Shown here: positions 26,217 through 34,256 of the stretch, piece after piece | How positions within the stretch are numbered: the first letter of the stretch is position 1 | Layout of the letters: every line of letters starts with the position of its first letter | Assembly: GCF_041020765.1 (NCBI RefSeq) | Contig: NZ_JBEUEJ010000014.1 | Reading direction: 5' to 3' (one strand) | DNA length: 64,000 nucleotides | DNA from: Kineococcus terrestris | GTDB taxonomy: Bacteria; Actinomycetota; Actinomycetes; Actinomycetales; Kineococcaceae | Position numbers and translations under genes: made by a program | The notes under the pieces: model-generated | What the model was told of the DNA's origin: nothing | Databases searched by the model: none | The model's input: the letters and a program-made list of their open reading frames with translations, nothing else

Positions 26217-26770
26217 GCCGGGGCCGGGGAGTGCGTGACGGCGAAGGAGTCGTGGTCGTGCCGGTCGGCGGCCACCCGCACGTGCGTCGCGCTCGCGCTG
26301 CCGCCCAGCAGCTCGGCCAGGCCCTCCACGAGCCCGACGACCATCGGTGCCAGGCCCGGGCGCTCGGACCAGTAGTCCAGCCGCAGGGTGGTCGCGCTCA
26401 GCTCCACGCACCGGAAGGACGGCGGGCGCAGCTCGGGCATCATCAGCCGCACCCGCGCGTGCAGGGCGTCCAGCCCGGCCAGGACCTCCGGCAGCGACCC
26501 GCCGGCCGACTGCAGCAGCGGCCCCCACCCCCGCTGGGAGGTGTAGCGAACCCAGTGGCGGCCGAAGGCGGCCAGCACCTGCTCGGGGCTCATCCCGAGG
26601 ACGGCGCTGGCGCCCTCGACGAGGCGGTACGTCACGTCGTCGGGGTAGGCGGCCGTGCCCACGAAGGCCACCGGCGGCACCTGCGCGTGCGCGCAGACCT
26701 CCTGCCAGGCCTCCTCGCCCCCCACGGCCCGCGCCAGGTCGGCGACCGCCGTGTTCACCAGTCCGTACAC
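26213..26770 (-). CDS. H-NOX (heme-nitric oxide/oxygen binding) sensor (185 aa)
   Basis: A stand-alone H-NOX domain of standard length. It begins VYGLVNTAVADL, followed by YPDDVTYRLVEGASAVLGMS. The proximal heme ligand is His104 in GLDALHARV. The heme-propionate motif YxSxR is YWSER at residues 133-137. GTG 26770 fits the family N-terminus (MYGLVN); the longer frame upstream is Pro/Arg-rich noise. It is translationally coupled to the HNOBA-GGDEF-EAL gene, so ligand binding probably controls c-di-GMP turnover. It lies 142 nt downstream of the coiled-coil/MotB-like operon, on the same strand. Confidence 0.95.
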   Translation of the reverse strand: MYGLVNTAVADLARAVGGEEAWQEVCAHAQVPPVAFVGTAAYPDDVTYRLVEGASAVLGMSPEQVLAAFGRHWVRYTSQRGWGPLLQSAGGSLPEVLAGLDALHARVRLMMPELRPPSFRCVELSATTLRLDYWSERPGLAPMVVGLVEGLAELLGGSASATHVRVAADRHDHDSFAVTHSPAPA

Positions 26771-26893
26771 CCCTGCGAGCCCGCCCTCCGCCTGCCGATC
26801 GCCGTCCGCTCCGGCTGCATCGGCACGCGCCGGGCGGAACTGGAGGGCGGGCCCGCGGCCCGCACCCGCCGGGGACCCCGGGGACCCGGGTCG

Positions 26894-26912
26894 GACCCGC
26901 TCGGGACGGGTC
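26894..26912 (-). terminator. Small hairpin after the MotB-like gene
   Basis: GACCCG (26894-26899) and CGGGTC (26907-26912) lie immediately downstream of the stop codon. It is weak, so read-through into the H-NOX operon is plausible. Confidence 0.35.
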
Positions 26913-27500
26913 TCAGACCTGTTGCAGCAGGTACACCTCCAGGCGCACGACGCCGGCCTGCGGGGCGCCCTCGCCGTCGGCGCGCCAGAAGTCGCGCTTG
27001 GCGGAGCCGGCGAAGACCTCCGGGGCGGCGGCGTCGAGCAGGCCGTTGGCCCGCCGCGCCAGCGCCGTGCCCGCACCGGGCTCGCGCGCCGTGCCGAACG
27101 TCAGGACGAACGCCGCCCGGCGTCCCTCGGCCACCAGCGGCGCCACGGCCTCGGCGACCCGCAGGCGCACGGCCTCGTCGTCCACGCCGGCCACGGCCAC
27201 CTCCAGCACCACGGGGGCCTGCGCGACGCCGTCGGCCACGACGGGCGCCGGCGGCGGGGGAGCCGGCGGCGCGGGCGGCGCCGGGCTGGGGGTGGCGGTC
27301 GGGGTCGGCTCGGCGGTGGGCTGCGCCACCGCTGCGACCGCGGCCGCGGGCGGCGGGCCGGAGGCCAGGTCGACGACGGCGCCGGAGGCCAGCCCGATGA
27401 GGGTCAGCGCCAGCAGGCCGTCGGCGAAGACCCACCCGGCCAGCCCGGCCGAGGTGGACGAGCGGGCGGCCGCGCCCGTGCGGCGGTGGCGCCCGCTCAC
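26913..27500 (-). CDS. Single-TM protein with MotB-like N-terminus and periplasmic domain (195 aa)
   Basis: Layout: a basic cytoplasmic tail (1-18); one TM at about 20-45 reading GWVFADGLLALTLIGLASG; a Pro/Ala/Thr-rich linker (50-90); and a C-terminal alpha/beta domain (95-195) with AAFVLTFGTAREPGAGTALA and RRANGLLDAA, ending VVRLEVYLLQQV. Asp27, at the start of the TM in an FAD-G-L-L context, sits like the proton-carrying Asp of MotB (YADMLT). The C-domain could be an OmpA-like variant but lacks a recognisable peptidoglycan-binding motif. GTG 27500 overlaps the stop of the upstream coiled-coil gene as GTGA. Function is unknown; a stator-like B subunit is my inference. Confidence 0.75.
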   Translation of the reverse strand: MSGRHRRTGAAARSSTSAGLAGWVFADGLLALTLIGLASGAVVDLASGPPPAAAVAAVAQPTAEPTPTATPSPAPPAPPAPPPPAPVVADGVAQAPVVLEVAVAGVDDEAVRLRVAEAVAPLVAEGRRAAFVLTFGTAREPGAGTALARRANGLLDAAAPEVFAGSAKRDFWRADGEGAPQAGVVRLEVYLLQQV

Positions 27501-29818
27501 CGGGTCACCCCGGCGCGGCTGAAGCGCGCGACGGCGAAGGGCGCGTCGTCCTCGCCGCCGGCCCGCTCGTCGCGGGCCGCGGGCGCGGTGAGGACGGCGG
27601 TCTGCGGGGCGGGCGCCGCGCCGCGGGCGCGCAGGGCCGCGCGCAGCTCCTGCGCCAGGTCCCGGCGCGGCTCGCGCGCCGGCGCGGCGGCCGGAGCGGT
27701 GGTGGGGGTGGTGACCGGGACGGGAGCGGCCGCGCGGGCCGGCGGCGCGTCCACCGGGCGGCGCGCCTCGCGCACGGCCTCGCGCACGGGCTCGCGCACG
27801 GCCTCGCGCACGGGCTCGCGGACCGGCTCGCGCACGGGCTCGCGCACGGAGCGCGCCGGGGCCCGGTGCGCCTCGCGGCTCTCGCGGGGCTCGGGGCGCG
27901 GCTCGGGACGCGGCTCGGGGCGCGGCTCGGGGCGCGGCGCGCTCGCCACACCGTCCAGCACCGCGCCGATGGCGTCGGTCAGGTCGTGCTGCAGCATCCG
28001 GCTGGAGTCGCGGTAGGCGCGGGTGACCGAGCGGACGTGGTCCTCCTGCGCGCGGGTCAGGGTGTCGGTGACCCCGCGGGTGACCTCCTGGCCCAGCGCC
28101 TCGCCCAGGCGGGTCAGGGCGCGGGTGCTCTCCTCGGCGTGGCGCTCGTGGACCTCGTCCAGCCAGCGCGGCACCGAGCGCAGGTCCGCCACGGCGTGCT
28201 CCAGGCCGTCCTCGACGGTGCGCCAGGTCTCCAGGGCGGCGGTCTGCGAGGCCAGCAGCGCTGTCATGTCGGCGGTGTGGCGGGTGCGGCGCTGGTGGTC
28301 CTCGGCGGCGTCGGACAGGGCGACGCCGGCGGAGGCCAGCGCCTCCTCGGCCGCGTCGGAGGAGCGCTTGACGTCCGCGCGCAGCCCCTCGATGGTCGCG
28401 GTGGCGCGCGCGGTGGCGGCCTCGACGTGCTCGGTGAAGGCGTCGCCGGTGACGGCGGTGACCTTCTCCACGCTGCGCAGCACGGTCTCGTGCAGCTGCT
28501 CGACGGCCTGCGAGGCGGCCTGCGTGAGCCCGGCGGTGACCTCCACGGAGGAGGCGGAGATCTTCTCCACCGACTCGCGGGCGGCGCTGCTGAGGGCGTC
28601 CAGCTGGGCGGTGACCTGGTCGCCGAAGTCGACGCTGTGCTTGCTCATGGTGCGTCCGGCCTCGGCCAGGTCGGCCATCGCGGCGCGGGTCTCGGTGGAC
28701 AGCTGCGCCACCGAGCCGGTGACGGACTCCACGGCGGCGAGGACCCGGTCGCGGCCGGTCAGGCTCTCCAGCAGCGCCTTGCTGCAGCCCTCCTCCAGCT
28801 CGCCCAGGGCGCGCTGCAGCGTGTCGGTGGAGGCCTGCAGGGCGCGGGAGTGCTGCTCGCGGTCGCGCTCGATCATCTCCCCGTGCCGGGTGATGGCCAC
28901 CGACACGTCGCGCTGCAGGGACACGGCGGCCTCGGCGACGCGGGCGCCGCTGTCCTCGGCGGCGCGCGCCGCCTCGACGATCAGGCCGCTGGAGCGCTGC
29001 ACGTCGGCGACCAGCCCGGAGGTGTCCCCGTGCAGGCGGGTGGTCTCGGCGATGAGCCCGGCCAGGGCCTCCAGGCCGCGCTGGAAGTGCGCGCCCAGCT
29101 GCTCGGCGGCGTTGCTGCGGTGCGGGGCCAGCGCCAGGGTGGCGCGGGCGGCGACGGCCCGCAGGCGCTGGCGGTGGGCGCGCTCGGCCTCCTCGGCGCG
29201 GTCCTCGTCGGCGCGCTGGCGGCGCTCGGTGGCCACGCTGACGGCGATGGCGGCGGTGATGAGGACGACGGCGGCCTCGGCGACGTGGTCCAGGGAGAAG
29301 ACGGTGCGCCCGCCGAACCCGTCCAGCCACAGCTGCAGGAACGACGAGCCGGCGCTCGCGTCCCCGGCGGCGACCATGTCGCCGTAGGCGCGGCCGGCGA
29401 ACAGCAGGCCGACCCAGGTGACGAGGACGGGCGCGAACACCAGCGCGGTGCGCAGCGCGCCGGAGCGCACCAGGCTGCGCCGCGGCAGCGGCTGCGGGGT
29501 GGGCCCGTCGACGTCCAGGACGGCGAACAGGTCGCAGTCGGCCCAGCGGCCCAGCTCGGCGCCGCCGCGCAGGGCGCGCGCCAGGGAGGCCAGGGCGGCG
29601 GCGCGGTCGGTGCGCGTGTCGGCGCCGGCCAGCTCCTCCACCTCCGCGGCCAGCTCGTCGAGCTCGGCGCGGGGGGTGGGCTCGGCCGTCATCCGCGGCG
29701 CGGCCGCGTCCGGGGTCGCTGCTCGGTGCGCCGCGGGGTGCGCCGCGGGGGGCGCCACGGGGGTCGCCACGGGCGTCGCCGGGGGGACGTCGGCGGTCAC
29801 GTCGTCCAGGTGGGTCAC
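27497..29818 (-). CDS. Large two-TM coiled-coil membrane protein (773 aa), unknown function
   Basis: The N-terminal 120 residues are soluble and acidic. Two TM helices follow at about 124-145 (TALVFAPVLVTWVGLLFAG) and 180-202 (AEAAVVLITAAIAVSVA). About 400 residues of predominantly helical, heptad-like sequence come next, resembling a cytoplasmic coiled-coil tail. The C-terminal 150 residues are disordered, with PEPR and VREP tandem repeats. GTG 29818 has GGAGACTCCC upstream. A flagellar sigma promoter (29847-29875) precedes it. It overlaps the MotB-like gene by four bases. This resembles the general plan of ZorA (MotA-like plus long tail) next to ZorB, but MotA-type four-helix topology is not seen. 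Confidence 0.75.
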   Translation of the reverse strand: MTHLDDVTADVPPATPVATPVAPPAAHPAAHRAATPDAAAPRMTAEPTPRAELDELAAEVEELAGADTRTDRAAALASLARALRGGAELGRWADCDLFAVLDVDGPTPQPLPRRSLVRSGALRTALVFAPVLVTWVGLLFAGRAYGDMVAAGDASAGSSFLQLWLDGFGGRTVFSLDHVAEAAVVLITAAIAVSVATERRQRADEDRAEEAERAHRQRLRAVAARATLALAPHRSNAAEQLGAHFQRGLEALAGLIAETTRLHGDTSGLVADVQRSSGLIVEAARAAEDSGARVAEAAVSLQRDVSVAITRHGEMIERDREQHSRALQASTDTLQRALGELEEGCSKALLESLTGRDRVLAAVESVTGSVAQLSTETRAAMADLAEAGRTMSKHSVDFGDQVTAQLDALSSAARESVEKISASSVEVTAGLTQAASQAVEQLHETVLRSVEKVTAVTGDAFTEHVEAATARATATIEGLRADVKRSSDAAEEALASAGVALSDAAEDHQRRTRHTADMTALLASQTAALETWRTVEDGLEHAVADLRSVPRWLDEVHERHAEESTRALTRLGEALGQEVTRGVTDTLTRAQEDHVRSVTRAYRDSSRMLQHDLTDAIGAVLDGVASAPRPEPRPEPRPEPRPEPRESREAHRAPARSVREPVREPVREPVREAVREPVREAVREARRPVDAPPARAAAPVPVTTPTTAPAAAPAREPRRDLAQELRAALRARGAAPAPQTAVLTAPAARDERAGGEDDAPFAVARFSRAGVTR
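27767..27850 (-). repeat. Tandem 12-bp repeat, seven units, in coding sequence
   Basis: Seven near-identical units of CTCGCGCACGGG/C (plus-strand reading) encode a VREP/AVRE tetrapeptide repeat in the disordered tail of the coiled-coil protein. Confidence 0.8.
27888..27935 (-). repeat. Tandem 12-bp repeat, four units, in coding sequence
   Basis: Four units of GGCTCGGGGCGC, one with a single change, encode four PEPR tetrapeptides in the same tail. Confidence 0.8.
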
Positions 29819-29846
29819 GGGAGTCTCCAGACTGTCGCTGGCCACT

Positions 29847-29875
29847 GGTTCGGCGCACCACCGGGCGCCCTTGAG
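29847..29875 (-). promoter_or_regulatory. Flagellar sigma promoter of the coiled-coil/MotB-like operon
   Basis: On the minus strand: CTCAAG (29875-29870), a 15-nt spacer, GCCGAACC (29854-29847). It has the same spacing as the flgB, fliQ and flhA promoters. The start codon is 28 nt downstream. Confidence 0.75.
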
Positions 29876-30174
29876 CGCACAGCGCGTGAGGAGCGGCACC
29901 CGTCCCGGTGCCCCGCGCGTCACCCGGACGCAGCAGCGGCGGCCCGTCGCGTGACGGGCAGCGCCGGGGACGGGGTCCGGGGGCGGGCCGGGGACGGGTG
30001 GCGCGCCGGTGCGCGGGCCCGGGGGGCGGGCGGGGGAGCCGCGCTCAACGACCCGGGTGCGTCCGCGCGGGGGAGGCCGGCGCCCCGGCGGCGGCGGTGC
30101 GTGAGCGGCGCTGGGCCGATCGGGTGGTTCTACCAGCCCCCGGCAGGTCGAAGGGCCCCGCACGGGCGGTGCGG

Positions 30175-30203
30175 CTCAAGCGCCCGCCGCGCTGCGCCGA
30201 ATG
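30175..30203 (+). promoter_or_regulatory. Flagellar sigma promoter of the flgB operon
   Basis: CTCAAG (30175-30180), 15 nt, GCCGAATG (30196-30203). It lies about 115 nt before flgB, leaving a leader of roughly 110 nt. Confidence 0.75.
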
Positions 30204-30318
30204 GTCACAAGACGCGGGACGTGCCGGCCGAGCGCCGGCCCGGACCGCGGCGGCAGGAGCAGGACAGTCGAAACCCTCACCGGGCCCCGCGCCGGTGAGC
30301 CGTCGGAGGGTGGCCGCA

Positions 30319-30669
30319 GTGCCCGACATCACCAGCATCGCGCTGCACACAGCGCTGGACGGTCTGCAGGCGCGCCAGCGAGCCATCGCCGACAACATCT
30401 CCAACATCAACACCCCGGGCTACCTGGCCAACAAGGTGGCGTTCGAGTCGTCGCTGGCCGACGCGGTCCGCTCCGGCGACCCGGCCGCGGCCGCGACGTC
30501 GCCGGTGTCCACGCGCAAGTCGCTGGAGCCCACCCGCGAGGACGGCAACAACGTCAACCTCGACCAGGAGACCATCTCCAACGTCGCGACGAACCTCAGC
30601 TACCAGACGGTCCTGGCCGCGCTGAACAGCAAGTACTCGCTGCTGCGCACCGCGATGTCCTCGCAGTGA
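30319..30669 (+). CDS. flgB: Flagellar rod protein FlgB (116 aa)
   Basis: A proximal rod subunit between the MS ring and hook. The N-terminal signature ALDGLQARQRAIADNISNIN followed by TPGY is the shared rod/hook motif. GTG 30319 follows GGAGGG; a much longer upstream frame is not supported. It opens the long operon running to flgE. Confidence 0.94.
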   Translation: MPDITSIALHTALDGLQARQRAIADNISNINTPGYLANKVAFESSLADAVRSGDPAAAATSPVSTRKSLEPTREDGNNVNLDQETISNVATNLSYQTVLAALNSKYSLLRTAMSSQ

Positions 30670-30754
30670 CCCTCCCCGCGACGACCGTCCCCGCGGTCCA
30701 CGCCCCCCGCCCCCCGCAGACGTCCCCCCGGACGCGACGAGCCCGGAGCAACGC

Positions 30755-31150
30755 ATGAGCATCTTCGACGCCATCGGCATCGCCGGCACCGGTGTCACGG
30801 TGAACCGCAAGTGGATGGACGCGGTCAGCGACAACCTCGCGAACATCAACACGGTGCGGCGCACCGACGAGGACGCCTTCGCGGCGCGCTACGTCGTGGC
30901 CACCGAGGCCGGCGACGGCCGCGGCACCCAGGTCGCCGGGATCGTCACCGGCAGCACCGAGGGCCGGATGGTCTACGAGCCCGACCACCCGCTCGCCGAC
31001 GCCGAGGGGTACGTGAAGTACCCCGAGATCGACATGAGCACCCAGATGACCAGCCTGATCATGGCCCAGCGCGCCTACCAGGCGAACCTGACCGTGGTCG
31101 ACCGCGCCAAGGACGCCTACCAGGCGGCCCTGCAGCTCGGGAAGGGCTGA
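30755..31150 (+). CDS. flgC: Flagellar rod protein FlgC (131 aa)
   Basis: A rod subunit. It carries the N-terminal rod motif WMDAVSDNLANINTVR and the C-terminal MTSLIMAQRAYQANLTVV typical of FlgC. ATG 30755 follows CCCGGAGC. It lies 85 nt after flgB and 5 nt before fliE. Confidence 0.96.
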   Translation: MSIFDAIGIAGTGVTVNRKWMDAVSDNLANINTVRRTDEDAFAARYVVATEAGDGRGTQVAGIVTGSTEGRMVYEPDHPLADAEGYVKYPEIDMSTQMTSLIMAQRAYQANLTVVDRAKDAYQAALQLGKG

Positions 31151-31155
31151 TCCGG

Positions 31156-31614
31156 GTGAGCGTCGAGACGATCGGCGCCGTCGGCGGGATCGGCGGTGCG
31201 AGCGGCGTGGGCGGTGCTCTGGGGACCCTGGCCACCGGGTTCGGGCAGGGCATCGCCGACACCGACAACGCCCAGATGACCCGCGCGGTCGCCACGGGCG
31301 CGGCCACCACCGTCGCGCCGGCCGGGGCGGCGGGGGCGGCGGCGCTGCAGGCGGCCCAGGGCGCCGGCGGCGCGCAGGCGGCCGCCGGCACCGGCGGCGA
31401 CTTCGCCGCGCTGCTGGCCAGCGGCCTGGAACGCCTGCAGGGCCTGCAGTCCAGCGCCGACCAGCTGGCCGTGAAGGCCGCCACCGGTGACCTGACCGAC
31501 GTCCACGACTACATGATCGCGAGCAACGAGGCGCAGCTGGCCACGCAGCTGACCACGGCGATCCGCAACAAGGCCGTCGAGGCGTTCAACGAGATCATGA
31601 GGATGCAGATCTGA
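31156..31614 (+). CDS. fliE: Flagellar hook-basal body protein FliE (152 aa)
   Basis: FliE is the adaptor between the MS ring and rod. The C-terminal half is diagnostic: DLTDVHDYMIASNEAQL and IRNKAVEAFNEIMRMQI. The N-terminal half is an unusual Gly/Ala-rich extension, making it about 50 residues longer than typical FliE. GTG 31156 is chosen. Its stop codon overlaps the fliF ATG by one base. Confidence 0.94.
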   Translation: MSVETIGAVGGIGGASGVGGALGTLATGFGQGIADTDNAQMTRAVATGAATTVAPAGAAGAAALQAAQGAGGAQAAAGTGGDFAALLASGLERLQGLQSSADQLAVKAATGDLTDVHDYMIASNEAQLATQLTTAIRNKAVEAFNEIMRMQI

Positions 31615-33227
31615 TGGCCAAGGCCAGCAAGGGACCCGCCGCGATCGTCGAGGGCGCCCGTCGCTACGCGGGCGTGTTCGGCGGTTTCTCCGCCGGTCAG
31701 AAGGCCGTCGTGGTCGCCGTCCTCGTCGCGCTGCTCGCCGGCGGCGCCCTGTTCGCGCGGTGGGCGACCACCCCGACGTACGCGCCGGTGTTCACGAACC
31801 TGTCCGCCGCCGACGCCTCGGCCGTGGTGGAGAAGCTGACCGCCGACGGCACCCCGTACCAGCTCGCCGACGGCGGCCGGTCGGTCATGGTGCCCTCCGA
31901 GCGCGTCTACGACGCCCGCCTGGCCCTGTCGGGCGAGGGCCTGCCCTCGGACTCGGAGTCCGGGTACGCGCTGCTGGACAAGTCCGGGGTGACCACCTCG
32001 GAGTTCGTGCAGCAGAAGACGTACCAGCGCGCCCTGTCCGGTGAGCTGGCCAAGACCATCACCTCGATCAACGGGGTGGAGACCGCGGTCGTCAACCTCG
32101 CCATCCCGCAGAAGGACGTGTTCCTGGACACCCGGGACCCCGTCACCGCCTCGGTGCTGGTGAGCCTGGAGCCGGGCGCGGAGCTGACCACCGACCAGGT
32201 CACCTCGATCGTGAACCTGGTGGCCGGCGGCGTGGAGGGCATGGACCCCAAGAACGTCTCCGTCGTCGACGGCGAGGGCAACACCCTCTCCAGCGACGGC
32301 TCGGGCAGTTCCGCGCAGCAGCAGCGCACCAGCGACTACAACACCGTCGCCGGGCAGAACCTGCAGGCGATGCTGGAGGGCGTGCTCGGCAAGGGCAACG
32401 TCAAGGCCACCGTCAACGCGACCCTGAACTTCGACGACACCACCACCACGTCGACCCGGTACTCCTACCCGCAGCAGATCCCGCCGCTGGCCAGCGCCAC
32501 GACCGAGGAGACGTACACGGGGGCGGCCGGGAACGCCGCGACCGGTGTCCTGGGCCCGGACAACATCCAGGTCCCGGCCGACGGCGCGGGCACCGGCGGC
32601 GACTACTCCAAGAAGTCCGCCACCGACAACAACCCGATCGACCGCACCGACACGACCACGACGCAGGCGCCGGGCAAGGTGCAGCGCCAGTCGGTGGCCG
32701 TCGTCATCGACGCCGGCAAGGCCGGTGCGGCCGACGTCAACCAGATCACCCAGATCGTCAGCCAGGCCGCCGGCATCGACGCCACCCGCGGGGACACCGT
32801 CTCGGTCGTCAAGACCGCGTTCGACACCTCCGCCGCCACCCAGGCGCAGGAGGCGCTGGACGCCGCCGCCGAGCAGGAGCGCCAGGACCAGCTCGTCGGC
32901 TACGCCAAGACCGCCGCCCTGGGGCTGCTCGTCCTGGTCCTGCTGGTGATCGTCCTGCTGGCCTTCCGCCGGCGCAAGGTGGAGACCGTCGACGTGCTCG
33001 ACGTCCCGCTCGCGCCGATCCCGGTGGGCGACGTCACGGGCGAGGAGGACGCGCTCAAGGAGCTGGCCTCCGGCGCCGATCGTCCGGTGGCGCTCGAGGC
33101 CGCGCCGGTCGACCCCGCCCTGGAGGCGGCGGCCGCCCGCCGCACCGAGGTCGTCGAACTCGTCTCCCGCCAGCCCGAGGAGGTCGCGGAACTGCTCCGC
33201 GGCTGGCTCGCCGATCGGAGGTCCTGA
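31614..33227 (+). CDS. fliF: Flagellar MS-ring protein FliF (537 aa)
   Basis: FliF forms the membrane ring on which the motor is built. TM1 is at about 28-48 and TM2 at about 425-447 (ALGLLVLVLLVIVLLAF). Between them are the ring-building motifs YAPVFTNLSAADASAVVEKL and VNLAIPQKDVFL. The cytoplasmic C-terminus (RQPEEVAELLRGWLADR) binds FliG. A promoter-like motif lies inside its 3' end. Confidence 0.97.
   Translation: MAKASKGPAAIVEGARRYAGVFGGFSAGQKAVVVAVLVALLAGGALFARWATTPTYAPVFTNLSAADASAVVEKLTADGTPYQLADGGRSVMVPSERVYDARLALSGEGLPSDSESGYALLDKSGVTTSEFVQQKTYQRALSGELAKTITSINGVETAVVNLAIPQKDVFLDTRDPVTASVLVSLEPGAELTTDQVTSIVNLVAGGVEGMDPKNVSVVDGEGNTLSSDGSGSSAQQQRTSDYNTVAGQNLQAMLEGVLGKGNVKATVNATLNFDDTTTTSTRYSYPQQIPPLASATTEETYTGAAGNAATGVLGPDNIQVPADGAGTGGDYSKKSATDNNPIDRTDTTTTQAPGKVQRQSVAVVIDAGKAGAADVNQITQIVSQAAGIDATRGDTVSVVKTAFDTSAATQAQEALDAAAEQERQDQLVGYAKTAALGLLVLVLLVIVLLAFRRRKVETVDVLDVPLAPIPVGDVTGEEDALKELASGADRPVALEAAPVDPALEAAAARRTEVVELVSRQPEEVAELLRGWLADRRS
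33054..33082 (+). promoter_or_regulatory. Flagellar promoter-like motif inside fliF, upstream of fliG
   Basis: CTCAAG (33054-33059), 15 nt, GCCGATCG (33075-33082), about 150 nt before fliG. It is in phase with Leu-Lys and Ala-Asp codons, so coincidence with coding sequence cannot be excluded. Confidence 0.45.
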
Positions 33228-33230
33228 GCC

Positions 33231-34256
33231 GTGCCGTCCACCGAGCTCGAGGTCGCGCCCCTGTCCGGGGCGCAGAAGGCCGCCGTCCTGCTGGTGCAGG
33301 TCGGGCAGGAGAACGCCGCGAAGGTCCTGGCGCACATGCGGCCGGCGGAGATCGAGGAGCTGACCGCGGAGATCCTGCGGCTGCGCTCGGTCTCGGCCGA
33401 GACCGCCGGCGTGGTGCTGCAGGAGTTCCACGACATGATCGTCGCGCCGCTGCGCGGCGGTGCCGGCGGCATGGACTTCGCCCAGGCGCTGCTGGAGGGC
33501 GCCCTGGGCACCGACGGGGCCGCGGAGGTCCTGGGCCGCGTGGCCGAGGCCGCCGTGGTGCAGCCGTTCCAGTTCCTGCACCAGGCCGACCCGCAGCAGA
33601 TCCTCACCTTCCTCACCGGTGAGCACCCGCAGACCATCGCCCTGGTCGTGGCGCACCTGCGCCCGGACCAGTCCTCGATGATCCTGGGCGGGCTGGCCCC
33701 GGAGATGCAGGCCGACATCGCCTACCGCATCGCCACGATGGAGTCCACCAGCAGCGAGTACGTGCGGATGATCGAGGACGTCGTGCAGCGGCGCACCTCC
33801 ACGGTGCTGCAGGCCAAGAGCAACACCGCCGTCGGCGGCGTGCAGCCCCTGGTCGACATCATCAACCGCGCCGACCGCGGCACCGAGCGCAGCATCCTCG
33901 AGGGCCTGGCGAAGGTGGACGCGCCGCTGGCGGAGGAGATCCGCGGGCTCATGTTCGTCTTCGAGGACATCACCACCCTCGACGACCGCTCCATCCAGCT
34001 CGTCCTGCGCGGGGTGGAGACGGCCGACCTGGCCACGGCCCTCAAGGGCGTCAAGGAGGTCGTGCGCGACAAGATCCTGCGCAACGTCTCCGAGCGCGCC
34101 CGCGAGAACCTGCTGGACGAGATCGACATGCTCGGTCCCGTGCGCACCTCGGCGGTCGAGGAGGCCCAGACGAAGATCGTCCAGGTCATCCGCCAGCTCG
34201 AGGAGTCCGGCCAGATCGTGCTGACGCGCGGCGGTGACGATGACTTCGTCGCCTGA
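33231..34256 (+). CDS. fliG: Flagellar motor switch protein FliG (341 aa)
   Basis: FliG transmits stator torque and rotation reversal. The middle-domain EHPQ motif (GEHPQTIALVVAHL) and the C-terminal charged torque helix (SERARENLLDEIDMLGPV) are present. GTG 33231 follows GGAGG three bases after the fliF stop. The fliH start lies within its 3' end. Confidence 0.97.
   Translation: MPSTELEVAPLSGAQKAAVLLVQVGQENAAKVLAHMRPAEIEELTAEILRLRSVSAETAGVVLQEFHDMIVAPLRGGAGGMDFAQALLEGALGTDGAAEVLGRVAEAAVVQPFQFLHQADPQQILTFLTGEHPQTIALVVAHLRPDQSSMILGGLAPEMQADIAYRIATMESTSSEYVRMIEDVVQRRTSTVLQAKSNTAVGGVQPLVDIINRADRGTERSILEGLAKVDAPLAEEIRGLMFVFEDITTLDDRSIQLVLRGVETADLATALKGVKEVVRDKILRNVSERARENLLDEIDMLGPVRTSAVEEAQTKIVQVIRQLEESGQIVLTRGGDDDFVA

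Larger units (their letters stand above)
29819..30318. other. Divergent 500-bp regulatory region
   Basis: No gene is supported here. It contains two flagellar-type promoters pointing outward, 29847-29875 on the minus strand and 30175-30203 on the plus strand, separated by about 300 nt of very GC-rich sequence with G-runs. Reading frames crossing it lack start signals. Confidence 0.65.

Noticed and set aside
26213..27076. 287-residue version of H-NOX
   Set aside because: The H-NOX family starts at the (M/V)YGLVN segment. The extra residues overlap the MotB-like gene and have no domain character.
27767..27935. Short regularly spaced repeats as a possible CRISPR array
   Set aside because: Units are contiguous 12-mers without spacers and encode in-frame tetrapeptides; no cas genes are present.
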